Below, piece after piece: positions 34,934 through 46,242 of a stretch of 64,000 nt of DNA; the first letter of the stretch is position 1; each line of letters begins with the position of its first letter. The position numbers and the translations under genes are program-made. Source of the stretch: Cladophialophora immunda (lineage: Eukaryota > Ascomycota > Eurotiomycetes > Chaetothyriales > Herpotrichiellaceae); NCBI RefSeq assembly GCF_000835495.1, contig NW_015622541.1, forward strand, positions 7,192,001-7,256,000, given 5' to 3'. The notes beneath the pieces are model-generated. The model saw only the letters and a list, made by a program, of their open reading frames with translations, ran no database searches and was not told where the DNA came from.

Positions 34934-36912
34934 ATGAGTACCGACGACACTGTTGCTCAGATCATCGTCAACAGCCTCTACAATGCCGGCGTGCGCTTGG
35001 TGTTTGGGGTGCCAGGCGCCAAAATCGACGCCATCTTTGACTGCCTGATGGACCATCCCGAGATCAAGCTCATCGTCGCCCGGCACGAGCAAAATGCTGC
35101 CTTCATGGCCGCCGCTGTGGGCCGCATCACGGGCATCCCGGGGGTCTGCATCGGCACCAGTGGCCCAGGGGCGTCGAATCTCGCCACGGGCCTCGTGACA
35201 GCGACGACGGAAAACGACCCCGTGGTGGCGCTGGTGGGCTCGGTGCCGCGCCACATGAACCTCAAGCGCACGCATCAGAGCATGCGCGCGCTGGACATCC
35301 TGGGCCCGACGGCCAAGGTCGCCGTCGGCATCGACGTCGAGGACCAAGCCGCCGAGGTCATCCTCAACGCCTTCCGCACCGCCAACACCGCCCCCAAGGG
35401 CGCCACCGTCATCTCCATCCCGCAGGACGTCGCCAAGGGCAGGTCGACCATCCTCCCGTTCCCGAGCGCCGCGTTCGTGCCGCCACTGTACGGGCCTGCG
35501 CCGCTGCAGAAGCTCGACCAAGTGGTGCAGATGATCGAGGGCGCCAAACTGCCGGTGTTGTTTCTGGGGATGCGGGCGAGCAGCCCGCGCGTGGTGAGCG
35601 CCGTGCGCCGCCTGCTGTCCAAGTTCCCCCTGCCGACGGTCGAGACGTTCCAGGCCGCGGGCGCCGTGCCCCGCGAGCTGGTGCACCTGTTCTACGGGCG
35701 CGTGGGCCTGTTCCGCAACCAGGTGGGCGACAAGCTGCTGTCGCGGTCCGACCTGGTGCTCGCCGTGGGCTACGACCCGGTCGAGTACGACGCCAACCTG
35801 TGGAACCCGCAGCAGAAGAACAACATTGTGCACATCGACTTCACCGCCTCGGACTACGGCACCTACTACCACCCGGTCGCGGAGCTGTTGGGATCCGTCG
35901 TCGAGAACCTCACGTACATCGCCGACCACCTCTCCCGCATCGCCGAGCCCTCGCCCGCCATCTCCGACACCTGCCGGGGCTTGATCAAGGAGTACACCCT
36001 GTGGCAGGACCGGCCCGAGGTCAAGGGCTCGGCGTCGCCTTCGGGGCTGGTTCATCCGCTGCATTTCATCACCACCTTGCAGGGCCTCGTTTCCAAGGAC
36101 ACGACCGTGTGTGTGGATGTGGGTTCGGTGTAAGTTTTTGGCCCTACTTCTGGCTCGGCCCTCTCCTCTGGGTGTCTCCATATTTCCAAAGATGCTCGGG
36201 AGCAGGTGCAATCATGAGAGCACAGCTACGATCAACAACCAGGGTCTCGCTAATGCTCTTTGTTCTTGTGTGCAGGTATATCTACTTTATGCGGTTCTTC
36301 TTCGCCTACGAGCCGCGCCGGCTACTGTGGTAAGCCCGCCTTCCTTGTCCTCCTGCTCCTCACCTGTCCCATGATCTCACCCCTTTTTCTCCCCGGCCTT
36401 ATTCTTTCCCAAGAGAAACCAACCCCTCTAACAACCTATCCTCCCGTCCTGTTCCCCACCACAGTTCCGACGGCCAACAAACCCTGGGCGTGGCCCTTCC
36501 CTGGGCCATCGCCTCGTCCCTGACACAGACCCCGACGCCGTGCGCGGACAAGGTCGTCTCCATCTCCGGCGACGGGGGGTTCATGTTCTCGTCCCAGGAG
36601 CTGTCGACGGCGGTACAGCAAGGGTGCGACATCACGCACTTCATCTGGAACGACCACGCGTACAACATGGTCGAGTTCCAGGAGGTGCTCAAGTACGGGC
36701 GCGCCAGCGGCGTGCGGCTCGGCGGCGTGGACTTCGTCGCCCTGGCCGCGGCGTTCGGCGCCAGGGGGTTCCGCATCGAGAGGTCCGACCAGGTCGAGCG
36801 CGTCGTGCGGGAGGCCCTCGCGTACAAGGGCGTCAGTCTCGTCGACGTCGCGATCGATTATGCGGGCAATGTCGAGTTGGCGGAGAATGTCATTGCGGAT
36901 GAGTGGAATTGA
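34934..36912 (+). CDS. Acetolactate synthase, catabolic-type (ThDP-dependent)
   Basis: Three exons (34934-36129, 36276-36329, 36465-36912) encode 565 residues. It condenses two pyruvates to 2-acetolactate and CO2. Landmarks are the ThDP-activating Glu52 in RHEQNAAFMA, GTSGPGASNLATGL, and the cofactor motif GDGGFMFSSQEL...WND in the third exon. The first-exon start (MSTDDTVAQIIVNSLYNAGV) has no mitochondrial presequence, unlike the Ilv2 enzyme of valine synthesis, and the segment IYFMRFFFAYEPRRLLC resembles bacterial AlsS. Together with the adjacent decarboxylase it would give acetoin in the cytosol. Exon 2 is a 54-nt mini-exon. The third position is strongly G/C-rich. A role in isoleucine/valine synthesis is less likely given the missing presequence and the neighbour. 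Confidence 0.93.
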
Positions 36913-37313
36913 AAGGCCCCCCGGATCTTCTGTCTAGGAGAATGTTTTGTGGGGAGGATTGGGTTTCAATTGATGAGGCGGTCTCCTTGGGTATACATGG
37001 ACAGTCCCGTTGGATACCTAGTCGCCATAGAGGGGCGCCCCCAAAAGCGCCATGACATGACATGACATGAAGCGACGACGTATGAAGAAAGCTCTCTGGG
37101 CCTGTGCGTCGCGCATAAGCAGCTGGACACCTGTTCTGACCTATGTTGCTTGGACAGTCTTTTCTGTCTTCCTTCCGTCCTTTGGTGGTACATTACTTCT
37201 CTCCCACAAGAAACACAGCCCTCTTATGTCCATACTTTCATCCTGATTAAACCAAGCGGGTAGACCAGCTCCGCAGATACCCTGGACAGAAAACCATGTG
37301 GCTGCCATGCACC
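36913..37313. other. Convergent region after acetolactate synthase
   Basis: About 400 bp between convergent stops. Contains a short direct repeat CATGACATGACATGA at about 37050-37070. No gene was seen. Confidence 0.4.
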
Positions 37314-37952
37314 TCATGTCCCAGCCCCTCGCTGGCGGCGGCGCGACTGCTTGTACACCAGGGCTGCCCCTTCTGGCGTCATTACAAACTCAGTCTTCCA
37401 GCCCACAACGTAGTCCTCTCTCGCCCCCGAACCCCTTCTGACACTCCTGCCCTCCTCTCCTGCAATGCCTAGATCTTTGGGATCCAACTCCGCAGGCATA
37501 GGAACCTCAGCAGCGAACTGCGATGAAACTCCGACTAGGTCCGCCCTCACCTCTTCAGGCACAACCACTCTCTGCTGAGGCTGCACTGTCTGCGATTGCT
37601 GCGACGTCGTTGAGTCCCTGGTGAGAGTGTTGCCGGACCCGCCGCCGCCGCCGACTCGCCCAGCACCAGCACCACCCTTGCCACGAGCCTCGTGGAACTG
37701 GACGAGGATGTCGTTGAGGGCAGACTTCTCAAAGAAACCCAGACCGACGAGATCATAGCGGGCGTGGAGGGCAAGCAGAAACTCCTGCATGTTGACGTCC
37801 TGGCTTGTCTCATAATACTCGCCGGCAAGCGCCTCGAGCTCGGAGCGCGCTGTGCCTGAGACGTTGAGCGCCGCTGGAGGGACATGCCGGAGGAAATCCA
37901 GGACGTAAGATCGGAAGGCGTCGTCGGGGAGGGTTGAGGTGGTGCTCGACAT
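37314..37952 (-). CDS. Hypothetical protein, helical N-terminus, Gly/Gln-rich middle
   Basis: One exon, 212 residues from the ATG at 37952. The N-terminal about 95 residues (DDAFRSYVLDFLRHVPPAAL, then EALAGEYYETSQ and a hydrophobic helix ending NDILVQFHEARG) look like a folded helical domain. A Gly-rich then Gln/Ser/Thr-rich linker follows, and the C-terminus is basic (KQSRRRQRGAGT). The YYETSQDVNMQEFLLALHARYDLVGLGF segment looks conserved. I do not recognise the family, and no function is claimed. It is convergent with acetolactate synthase. Confidence 0.6.
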   Translation of the reverse strand: MSSTTSTLPDDAFRSYVLDFLRHVPPAALNVSGTARSELEALAGEYYETSQDVNMQEFLLALHARYDLVGLGFFEKSALNDILVQFHEARGKGGAGAGRVGGGGGSGNTLTRDSTTSQQSQTVQPQQRVVVPEEVRADLVGVSSQFAAEVPMPAELDPKDLGIAGEEGRSVRRGSGAREDYVVGWKTEFVMTPEGAALVYKQSRRRQRGAGT

Positions 37953-39000
37953 ATGGTACAGATCTCTCGTCAATCCTTTGCACAGAATTGTCTGGTTGAT
38001 TTGGCTGAAGTAAAGGTGCTCTGACTTTGAAAGAGACGTCCCGGGTTCAGTCTGTAAGGTGACGCGTTAACACATAACTTGTTCAATAGGTGGTAGGTTC
38101 TCCCGTACTGATCTCCTTCATCCAGTGATCCTGGAGCGCCGCTGGAGGGGTTGGGAAGCAGTTTGAGCGGAGTGTCGACGTCTGGAAGGTGCGAGGTCAC
38201 AGATGAGAAATGGGTGGTTAATATGAAATTGGTCGCAGCTTCGCCTTACATGCTGAAAGCAGTGGTAAAGATCCGTCAATTCAACCTCAACCGATGCTAG
38301 AGGCTGCGGAAAGACGCACACCAGGTCCAAACCCAGGAGGCTTTGATCGCTCCAGCTGAACACCTTGGCGGCCCTTTCTCCAGTAATTCACGCTCATGAC
38401 GCAGACTAGGCGAAGGAAAATGCCAGGGAGAGACTCATTCCACGTCGGCGATATGTCGCGATATGAAGGAGGCGAACAACAGAGACAAGGCGGTTCTGTG
38501 TTGAACTTCTCCAGTCGTCTTTGTGGCACAACTTTAGATGCCGTCGGACAACATAGTGGTTCGTCCCACTGGATGGACGAGAAGTTGTCGAAAGCGCGTC
38601 TCGGTGGCTTCCACTGCATTGTTGAGTGCGGATCATGAGAGACCAGCAGCTGCCTGGCGATTGCTGGGACAGGCCAGTAAGTTCTGTACCCAAAACGGCA
38701 TGCGCCAATATGGACTTCATGTACGGCACAAACGAGCACTCCTGTCGTTGGGTGATGAACGAAGAGAAGTCGGATAGGTCGCAATAGCGAAGAAAGATGT
38801 CCTTAACTAGTCCGCAAGTGACCAGGTCGATGTCATCAATGTATCCAGCCTCGCCTCGGATATTATCCATCGCTGCAAATGAGCACGGAACTGTCGACAG
38901 TCATTGATCTCTTCTGTTGCCATCAGCAATCCCCCCGATGAGCAGTCGTCCTGAAAGGCTTCTTTCTGGAGCGGAAGCACGTTAATGTGTTATATGACCC
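37953..39000. other. Intergenic, possible decayed gene on minus strand (about 38120-38870)
   Basis: Minus-strand frames from an ATG at 38870 (GLVKDIFLRYCDLSDFSSF, then QECSFVPYMKSIL) loosely resemble the middle region of fungal transcription factors. They change frame downstream. An intron-like GTAAGG...TTCCAG element lies at about 38249-38181. No continuous gene model works, so it may be a broken relative of the regulator at 39001 or chance. Confidence 0.25.
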
Positions 39001-40512
39001 TTATTGCATGGGAGAGTGTTTGTACCACAAAGGATGAAATTTCTTTTTCGTCCCATGTACATCGTCGTCTTGACCATACGCACCAGCATGCGCTGTGAAC
39101 CTTACATAGCGAGATTGACCCGGAGAGTTGATTATCTCAATATCAGGCCAGATCCCAATCGGCTTGTCACGAGTGCCAGATTCCAGCTGCAAATCACGGC
39201 TTTCGTATTGAGGGTCAATCTTGACGGGGACAAAAACAGTTACTTTGTCAGGGCTTGATAAGTCAACCATGTTGGCATGACCAGGATGTTGATATTGTGG
39301 GGTTTCATCACCGATCGAATACCAGAGAGCCGCATATATCATCCGAAACTGCACTGACATGATCTTGGCCAACTGGAGATCTTCACCTGTGGGTTTCTGA
39401 CCATCGATGCCCAAGATATAGTTGCGCACCAGCCCGTACCATTGGCGCAGCAAACTGTGGAGCTGGTGAAAGCCAGAACAGGTTCTGTTCCATTCTCTGT
39501 GGCGGAGGGCATACGAAAACCGCCAGCAGAAGACTTCGAAGAACTTCTGTTGTATCTGGACAGGATCATGGAATGCTTTTGGGAGCCGTGGTATACTCTG
39601 GTCGAAGGAGATGGTGGGTTCCGCTCCAGGAAGAAACATGGGGGTTCTGAAAATGGAAACCACCGTCTCCACCTGCATCGCGATGGAATAGATCGCTCTG
39701 GTGGCCGGCGTCCACTTGGTATGAGGGTCATTCATGATGCGAAAGGCCGCGGCGAGATGTGACAAGCCCGCATGGCACTTGATATGCGGATCGAGGTGCT
39801 CGTAAACGGCTATCAGGACGCAACACAGGAGCACCGTGTCCACACAGATCACGTCCTTTTCTCGGTTGAGCCAGGACAACGCTTGTAGATACTGTTCGGA
39901 CGCAAAGGAGGGCTGCGCCGAAATCAAATCAGAGGTTTCCCTATACCTGCCAGCCAGGGCAACTGCGAGGTGCCGAGCCGCCGGGATCGATGTTACGCAT
40001 TGTCGAACATGGCGGAACCAAAAGTCCTGAGCGCTGCTCGCAAACGTCCATTCTGCCATGGCGGGCGTGGTGACTTCGCAGAAGTATTGAAAAGACCAGC
40101 GCTCGAGATCTTGGCCTTGTTCCGTTGATATAGACCCGGGTAAGAACGCAGGAACGGGAGATGTATCTGATGACCTGTTGCCAGAGGGCTCGAATATCCA
40201 AACTCTGCGAGCAACATAGCCGTCACAGTGACGACTGCTTCGCTCGCATCTCAGACAATTTGGCTTGCCCTCGTCGCATTTTAGGTGACGCCGTTTACAA
40301 GTGAGGCAACCAGTGACGACCTTGGAATGATGTGCTCGTTTGGTGGAATAGTGTGCGTTATTGTTGCTGGGCAGACCTGAAGGAAGTGGGTCGTTGTATA
40401 GCGAACATGGTGAGGATGAGGGCGAAGTATCCAGGCGTTGCACGCCGACATTGTGCCCGATGGGTTGGTGTCCCCCAATATTCGTGCGCCTGTGTTTGCG
40501 TCTCGGTGCCAT
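39001..40512 (-). CDS. Zn2Cys6 fungal transcription factor
   Basis: One exon, 503 residues from the ATG at 40512. The Zn2Cys6 binuclear cluster is at residues 69-96 (C-X2-C-X6-C-X6-C-X2-C-X6-C, within TGCLTCKRRHLKCDEGKPNC), followed by RSSRHCDGY. The remaining about 400 residues form the helical 'fungal transcription factor' region (CVDTVLLCCVLIAVYEHLD, LSHLAAAFRIM, FFEVFCWRFSYALRHREW). It should bind DNA as a dimer and control nearby or pathway genes. The closest candidate target is the acyltransferase, divergent 1.1 kb away. The N-terminus before the cluster is unusually long (68 residues) and basic. Confidence 0.93.
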   Translation of the reverse strand: MAPRRKHRRTNIGGHQPIGHNVGVQRLDTSPSSSPCSLYNDPLPSGLPSNNNAHYSTKRAHHSKVVTGCLTCKRRHLKCDEGKPNCLRCERSSRHCDGYVARRVWIFEPSGNRSSDTSPVPAFLPGSISTEQGQDLERWSFQYFCEVTTPAMAEWTFASSAQDFWFRHVRQCVTSIPAARHLAVALAGRYRETSDLISAQPSFASEQYLQALSWLNREKDVICVDTVLLCCVLIAVYEHLDPHIKCHAGLSHLAAAFRIMNDPHTKWTPATRAIYSIAMQVETVVSIFRTPMFLPGAEPTISFDQSIPRLPKAFHDPVQIQQKFFEVFCWRFSYALRHREWNRTCSGFHQLHSLLRQWYGLVRNYILGIDGQKPTGEDLQLAKIMSVQFRMIYAALWYSIGDETPQYQHPGHANMVDLSSPDKVTVFVPVKIDPQYESRDLQLESGTRDKPIGIWPDIEIINSPGQSRYVRFTAHAGAYGQDDDVHGTKKKFHPLWYKHSPMQ

Positions 40513-41609
40513 AGGATGCGCTTCCCACTGAAAGACCTTGAACAAACCACATTGTCGTCTGACAAAAATCCCCCTCAGACTGAAGCAGTCCCTTTATAAA
40601 CCCGAACAGGGCTGAGATGCATGACGCAAATCAGTGATGGGAGGCCTGAGCCGCTTTGCAGCACATGGTGGCACTAGATTGGACCTCCAAAGAGGCTAGC
40701 CCGTACGACTGCAGAGATGGAGGCTGCCATGCCGTCAAGACTTGTAAACGAGCTTGATAGCGATTCGCTCAAAGCCTGGGATTTGCCGGATATAGCTCTA
40801 TTGACCTTCTTTCGGGACCTACCCCAGAGGTGGAAAGCCTGTTGACCTGAGTGCACATGGCGGGGGAATTGAAGCCATACCAGTGGCCAGGCATTTCTGA
40901 GGGGTCGCGGCGAAGTCACAGGGGGCTTAGAGGTCCTCTCCCGTAGCTTTTTAGGCGAGACTCCGGCGCCCTGAGAGCCTAATGCGAATTGATTTGCCTT
41001 GATGCACTGGGAGATGCCAGGGCCATCGAGAGATCTTCGCCCTCAGCGTTGGGTTTTCGCTCACATGTCCATGCTAGGGTACTCGTCTAGCCGTGTCCTC
41101 GCTTCTGTTCTGCTCGTCTGAGACTGGGGTTGTTAGTCAAGGTTTGCGCATGCGGAGAGTCGCTTGTTGAGCATTGGTATTCAGAGCAATCGAGATGGGC
41201 AGGGGTTGTGAACCGCTTCCAAGCTCTTCTATACCGATAAAGGGGACTGCTGTCAGAGCACGGTCGCCTAGAATGCTACCATTACCAAAGAACTTTCTTG
41301 CGAGTTTGAAAGGAAGACAGCATCCAGGGACGCCATTCGCCAGAGCTCGGGCGAGAACGTTGCACCCAGCGACTCCTCACTCCATATAGGCGTCCCGTGT
41401 TCGGGTCGATGAATGTGAAATGCCCAGGACGATCTGGATGAAGAGCAGTAAAGCAACGACAAGACGAAAGACGAGAGGGAAAGTGCCCAGCCTCGTGGGA
41501 CGAGATCCTATCAGGGTTTAGGCCAGCCTTGCCAACCTCGCCGGACTTGTAACCACCAACTTCCAGCTCTAAGCACTCATCTCACAAACTCATCTGGCCT
41601 TCCGTCGTC
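40513..41609. promoter_or_regulatory. Divergent region, Zn2Cys6 regulator / acyltransferase
   Basis: About 1.1 kb between two divergent starts. Short frames only. A TATA element for the regulator lies at 40593-40600. No CGG-triplet operator pair was identified with confidence. Confidence 0.45.
40593..40600 (-). promoter_or_regulatory. TATA box of the Zn2Cys6 regulator
   Basis: TTTATAAA, identical on both strands, lies about 80 bp upstream of the ATG at 40512. Position and sequence fit a TATA element. Confidence 0.45.
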
Positions 41610-43111
41610 ATGGAGGACAATATCCTGATTCCAGTCCCATCGTTTCATGTCGAGCTCGCCGCGCTCGATGCTCTCCACCCGTAGGTCTCCTCAAAATCCG
41701 CGACAACGACCTGTGTTGCAGCGTCTTTGGATCTCTGAGATCTCCTCGCTCTCTTCAATACTGATGCCAGACTAGTGTCCACTACAGCCGCCGCCTTCTC
41801 ATATTTCGCTGTACCTCCCTTGCCCAACGAGATGCTCAACTGGCTGCCTTGAAGGTGGGCTTACAAGCTCTTGGCTTGCGGTGTCCCATCTTGGGTGGTA
41901 CCATTACCCCTCTACAACCTGCAGAAATCAACACCACCAACTCCAATCCGGACTGGCGTACGATCCGGCCTGACCCTGGCATTGAGCTGGTGGTAAAAGA
42001 CCTACGGGCGGTGTTGCCTTCTTTTGAGGAGCTCAAGTCCTCCGGGTTTCCCATCACCGGACTCCCCTATAACCTGCTTGTGCCTGTGCCTCAGGACATT
42101 GGCAATGACCGACCCTCCGCGGCATGCAAGATCCAGTTCAGCACGATCGAGGGCGGTACTATCCTTACCTGGGCAATGTCACATTGTGTAGCTGATGGCA
42201 GCGGAAACAACGAGTTGATGCACGTGCTGAGTGAGGCCACAAAGCTCGCACAAGACCGTGCTACGGACGACGTGCTTGCACAGGCTGCCGCTTCGACGCA
42301 GATAGGGTTTGACCGGAGTATCATGCGTGGTATTTGTAGCGAGATCCCGTTCAGGATAGAGGATCATCCAGGATATATGGCCAACGCGCCAAAGCGACCC
42401 CCAAGCCATCCCTTCGAGGCTACATCCGCGGAGGTATCAGTGCTCTTTCACATCCCCGCGACTCGGGTGGCGCAACTCAAAGCAGATGCAACACAGCCGG
42501 GCGCACCCCCGATTTCGACACACGATGCAATATGCGCCCTTATATGGCGAAGTCTCATCCTGATCCGCAGTCACCGCTCTCCCGAAGCACGGAACGTCCC
42601 CGACTCCGCAAAGACCAACCTTTTCATGCCCTCAGATGCCCGCCGCCACCTGAACCTCCCGCAATCGTACATTGGCAACGCCGTCTACCAACTTTCCGTC
42701 TCAATCGACCTGGGCACCATCCTCGCCCCAAGCTCGGGCTTGCGGGAAGCTGCCAGCGCTGTCCGCCGCGCTATCACGGCCGTCAATCCGACCCTCGTGC
42801 GCAGCGTCATGGCCGAGACAAATAAGCGGTGGGTGGACTGGGCTTTTCTGGGTAGCTACTCGTCGACCGGAGTGGCCATGGGCACTGACTGGACGAGCTC
42901 GGCGCTTTATCAACAAGACTGGGGGACCGAGTTCGGGGGCGCCCCGGCCAGGTACAGATATCCAAATGAACCGGGTGTCAATTGTATCATGCCCAAGCTA
43001 CCAGATGGAGCTGCGGAGGTCATAGTCAGCGTTATGGAAGGCGAAGCGGCCCGATTGAGCAGTGAAGAGTGTTTTGGGAAGTATATCGAGCCACAGCCTG
43101 TTGGGAAATGA
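41610..43111 (+). CDS. HXXXD acyltransferase (trichothecene 3-O-acetyltransferase-like)
   Basis: Two exons (41610-41680 and 41776-43111, 95-nt intron with GTAGGT donor) encode 468 residues. The catalytic HXXXD is SHCVADG (H160, D164). The second family motif, DFGWG in plants, is degenerate here as DWGTEFG near the C-terminus. The THDAICALIWRSLI and LFMPSDARRHLNLP segments match fungal transferase-family enzymes that move acyl groups from CoA to alcohols or amines in secondary metabolism. The substrate is unknown. The exon junction gives ALDALHPVHYSRRLLIFRC, a family-typical N-terminus. It is divergent from the Zn2Cys6 regulator. No polyketide or peptide synthase lies in the window, so a full biosynthetic cluster is not shown. 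Confidence 0.87.
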
Positions 43112-43399
43112 TTGTACAGGGCAGATCGGCTGTTGCCCAGGAACAACGATCTTCAGGCTACATCCACTACTCTTCTGCGATCTATTCTCGAGTCACTGCA
43201 AAGAAAACTATTAAATGCGCATTGCCATCTCTGCGACGACACACTATCTCTGTTAGCTTTGTGAAGCCTGTCATCCTCTTCCTGTCGTTAAGCTGAATAA
43301 TTCAATTCTGCAAATACGTCAACAAACAACCCCGTCCTCAAGAGGCAGAAGTCGTCATCATGTCCCAGCATTAAGGGAGAAGAAGATACACCCCTTTGT

Positions 43400-44696
43400 T
43401 CAAGAATCATACACAGGCCTACTGGCGAAATGCACCATCTTCTCCCCCCAGTCAAAGACGACCAACAAGCTCCGCATGAGACTGTCTCCGATAATCCCCA
43501 CGAGGCTGTCCCCTTGGATGCTCTGCACCCCGGAGACGCAAATCTCGCCCGAGAACCAGACCAGGTCAATCGGATTGACGGGCAATTCGACACCGCCCAC
43601 GAAGAGGGACAGCTGCGGCAGGGTCGCGTCGCAGGACACGACGTAGAGACCTTGGGAGTTCAGGGTGGCGGGGGGGTCGAAGAGGGCGTTGATGGCCTGC
43701 GCGATGGCCGGGGGGAACCGCGAGAGCGTGGTCCCGGAGTCGACAATGTACAGCGACGGTGTGGCATCCTGGTCCCCGAAGTCGCCTGAGGCGTCGGCCC
43801 AGGCCAGGCCGTCGGGGATGATGGTGTAGTGAGTAAAGCGGTCGCCGCACCCGCTGACTTCAGGATTGAGTTCGAGCAGGGCGGAGCCGAAGTCTGCCAC
43901 GGCGTTGATTGTCGGGTCTGAGAGGTCGGGAATCCCGCCGATGGTCAGATAGCCACCGAAGCCGGTCTCGGAGGCGTCGCGACAGATGGCCATGGAGAAG
44001 AGTGGCTCTGTGAGGCCCTGGGTGAAGATGGTGTTGATAATCGACGAGTATATCACTGGCTGTCCGTCCTCGAGCGCCGAAGTCAGACACGGGTAAGCTA
44101 GACCGAGGAGGCCCGTCATCACGCCATCCCCAACGACACCAAGCTGGCTACTATTTCAGCTTCGGTCGCCCGATCGGATGGGAAAGAGCCCTTACCTTTG
44201 TGGCGAGGCCGATCGTCTGTTCTGCCACCGTGAGATCTGCAATCCCCACGCTTGTGTTCGCCAGGGGACCACTTGCGTAGGATTTGTCGACGTAGCTGAT
44301 AAGAAACTCGGCATCTGGAATGAGATCGAACTCATCATTGACCGTGATAGTATCCCCAAAGGCACAATCGAAGTCCGGATCGCAGTCAAACCCAGCGGTG
44401 ACAGCCCAGGTGTCGGAGCTGCCAGTATCGACCAGCAGGCCAACGGACTGACCGCCCAGCTCTACCTCCGTCAAGAAGTGACTCTCATATCCTGGATCGA
44501 CGAGAATTTCTGACTGGCGCCGATGCTTTGGGCCATGAGAGCCTCGTTGTACAGTCTTCAATGGCAGGGTGTGAGGAACGACTGGGAAGCTGCGAGGTGC
44601 CAAAGTTCCAACCTTGCTTGAATGCAGCGGAGTGGGCGAGCAGTAGACAAGTAAGAAAGTCGCGAAGAGTGTCAGGCTGGTTGTCAGGGGGCTCAT
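43400..44696 (-). CDS. Secreted pepsin-like aspartic protease
   Basis: Two exons (44696-44196 and 44143-43400, 52-nt intron) encode 414 residues. MSPLTTSLTLFATFLLVYCS is a signal peptide, followed by a propeptide ending near KHRR (about residue 60). Catalytic motifs are VDTGSS (D90) and VDSGTT (D302). Between them are the flap-region Tyr (ISYVDKSYASG) and GLLGLAYP. The final strand (GIIGDSLMRSLLVVFDW) is typical of pepsins. There is no GPI signal, so it is likely soluble and extracellular. The acceptor at CCAG|CTT was chosen because two earlier AGs give the wrong phase or a stop. It is convergent with the acyltransferase. Confidence 0.93.
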
Positions 44697-44764
44697 GATG
44701 GCAGGTGAAGAGGCCTCGGCGAAATGTTGTGTTGGGCCTTCTGCACTTCATCCGTCCCTCCACC

Positions 44765-44773
44765 CATTTATAT
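44765..44773 (-). promoter_or_regulatory. TATA-like element of the aspartic protease gene
   Basis: GATATAAAT on the minus strand lies about 70-80 bp upstream of the ATG at 44696, a typical place for a TATA element of a highly inducible secreted enzyme. Confidence 0.45.
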
Positions 44774-46242
44774 CTCCTTTCTTTCTAGGCGTCGCTCAGT
44801 CCCAAGAAGCGAACAACATGCCAAGTTGGGGCTACAACATTCACCGTCAAGTTATGTAGTGGCCAAGAGCTCATTCACGAGCTTGGCCTCGTCCTAGCCA
44901 AGCCCGGGCTCGAGAGGATTCGTGGGGAACCAGGCAGTCTCGGAGCAAGAGGCTTGGTGATGTTTGGTGAGGCTGAGTCTCGCCAACGCCATTGGGAGAC
45001 AAATATCAGGCTGCATGAGCTGAATATCAGTGGCAGCCCCATCAGGTTGGTGTCACTCTGTGTCTGCGTAGTAATGTGGCGATCATGTGCCCTTTATACG
45101 ATAATGTCGGTCCCATTTCAGGATAGCAGAACGTTGTGTCGCCCATGGAACAGGCTCCTCTCAGGGCACCATGCTCCAGCAGCTGCAGTCCTCCTCTTGG
45201 CATTAAGGCGGACCGAATGTTGGGGTCAAAAGATCATGGAGGGTAGAAAGGTTTTCAAGTGAACAGCCGGGGTGTCTTTTGACAAGTGCCAATAGCCAGG
45301 TTCGGACAGTGGCAGCCTGGATCCGTCTCACACCTGGAAATCAATCTTTGCCAACGTTCCAAAAGGCAGACGCTGTCCACCTGCCACGTGTGTCGCTCTC
45401 AAAACGGTGCAGAGCTTGCCCTTATGGCATCTTGTCGAATGTTGGCCCAAGGAGAGCTTCCTCCTCTGATATATTCCCGTAGTTGCAGTGGCGGATACTC
45501 TGGCCGGAATGACGTTTTAACTGTGCGGCTGGAATTTGAAGATGCGCAAGAAATTGTCAAGGCCGTGCGTTGGGGTTGGACTGCGCGGCCCTTCAAAGTC
45601 CGAATGTCCTCTTGAAAGGTCTCGAGCAGGCCTTAATCTCTAACAGTGCAAGATGCAACTGCAGTCACTACCAGGGCCTTGTCTGCCATTGTCAGTCGAG
45701 CAAGTAAAAGAAGGTTGGAGGATGGGTAACGAGGGGCGACCGATGCATGTAACGTATTCGGGAAGCGATTACGAGCTTGATGTACTCGCCTAGGCAACAA
45801 GTCTGCAATGAGCTCCTGAAGGAGCCCTCGATGACGAGTGCCCTTCCGGCCTTGCACTCATCATTGTCCGCCTTGTATGCTAGATCGCCGAGCGTATGTC
45901 ACTGGTCAGTTAAGCCTCACTCCATTCGATCTCAAGTCATCTGGCATTGCCGTCGCAGTGCCTGCCGATATCAAGTTAGCAATGCGTGGCGAGGAATGGG
46001 GCAACGAAGGAACACAGGGAAAGCTTTGTTGTGGAAAGTCAAGGGGCTCGCCCCTGGCAACAAGATGCCATTCATTCAAATCTCATATGCACTCTCCTTC
46101 GGCAATATGATTGCCATGTTCATTTGCAATCGCCGGACGCCAGCTCGCTAAATGCATCACTGTTCATTCATAACACGCCGTAGACAATGGCACATCGCCA
46201 TCGCGTTTCTATCAAGGTACCCAATCGTTTCCATATAAACTC
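44774..46242. other. 1.5 kb intergenic region
   Basis: No convincing gene. Short frames (for example 45286-45615 and 45777-46151, plus) lack recognisable features. Confidence 0.4.

Noticed and set aside
34871..36211. 446-codon minus-strand frame antisense to acetolactate synthase
   Set aside because: Very rich in Arg, His, Gly, and Asp, as expected from the antisense of a G/C-third-position gene. It is a shadow frame.
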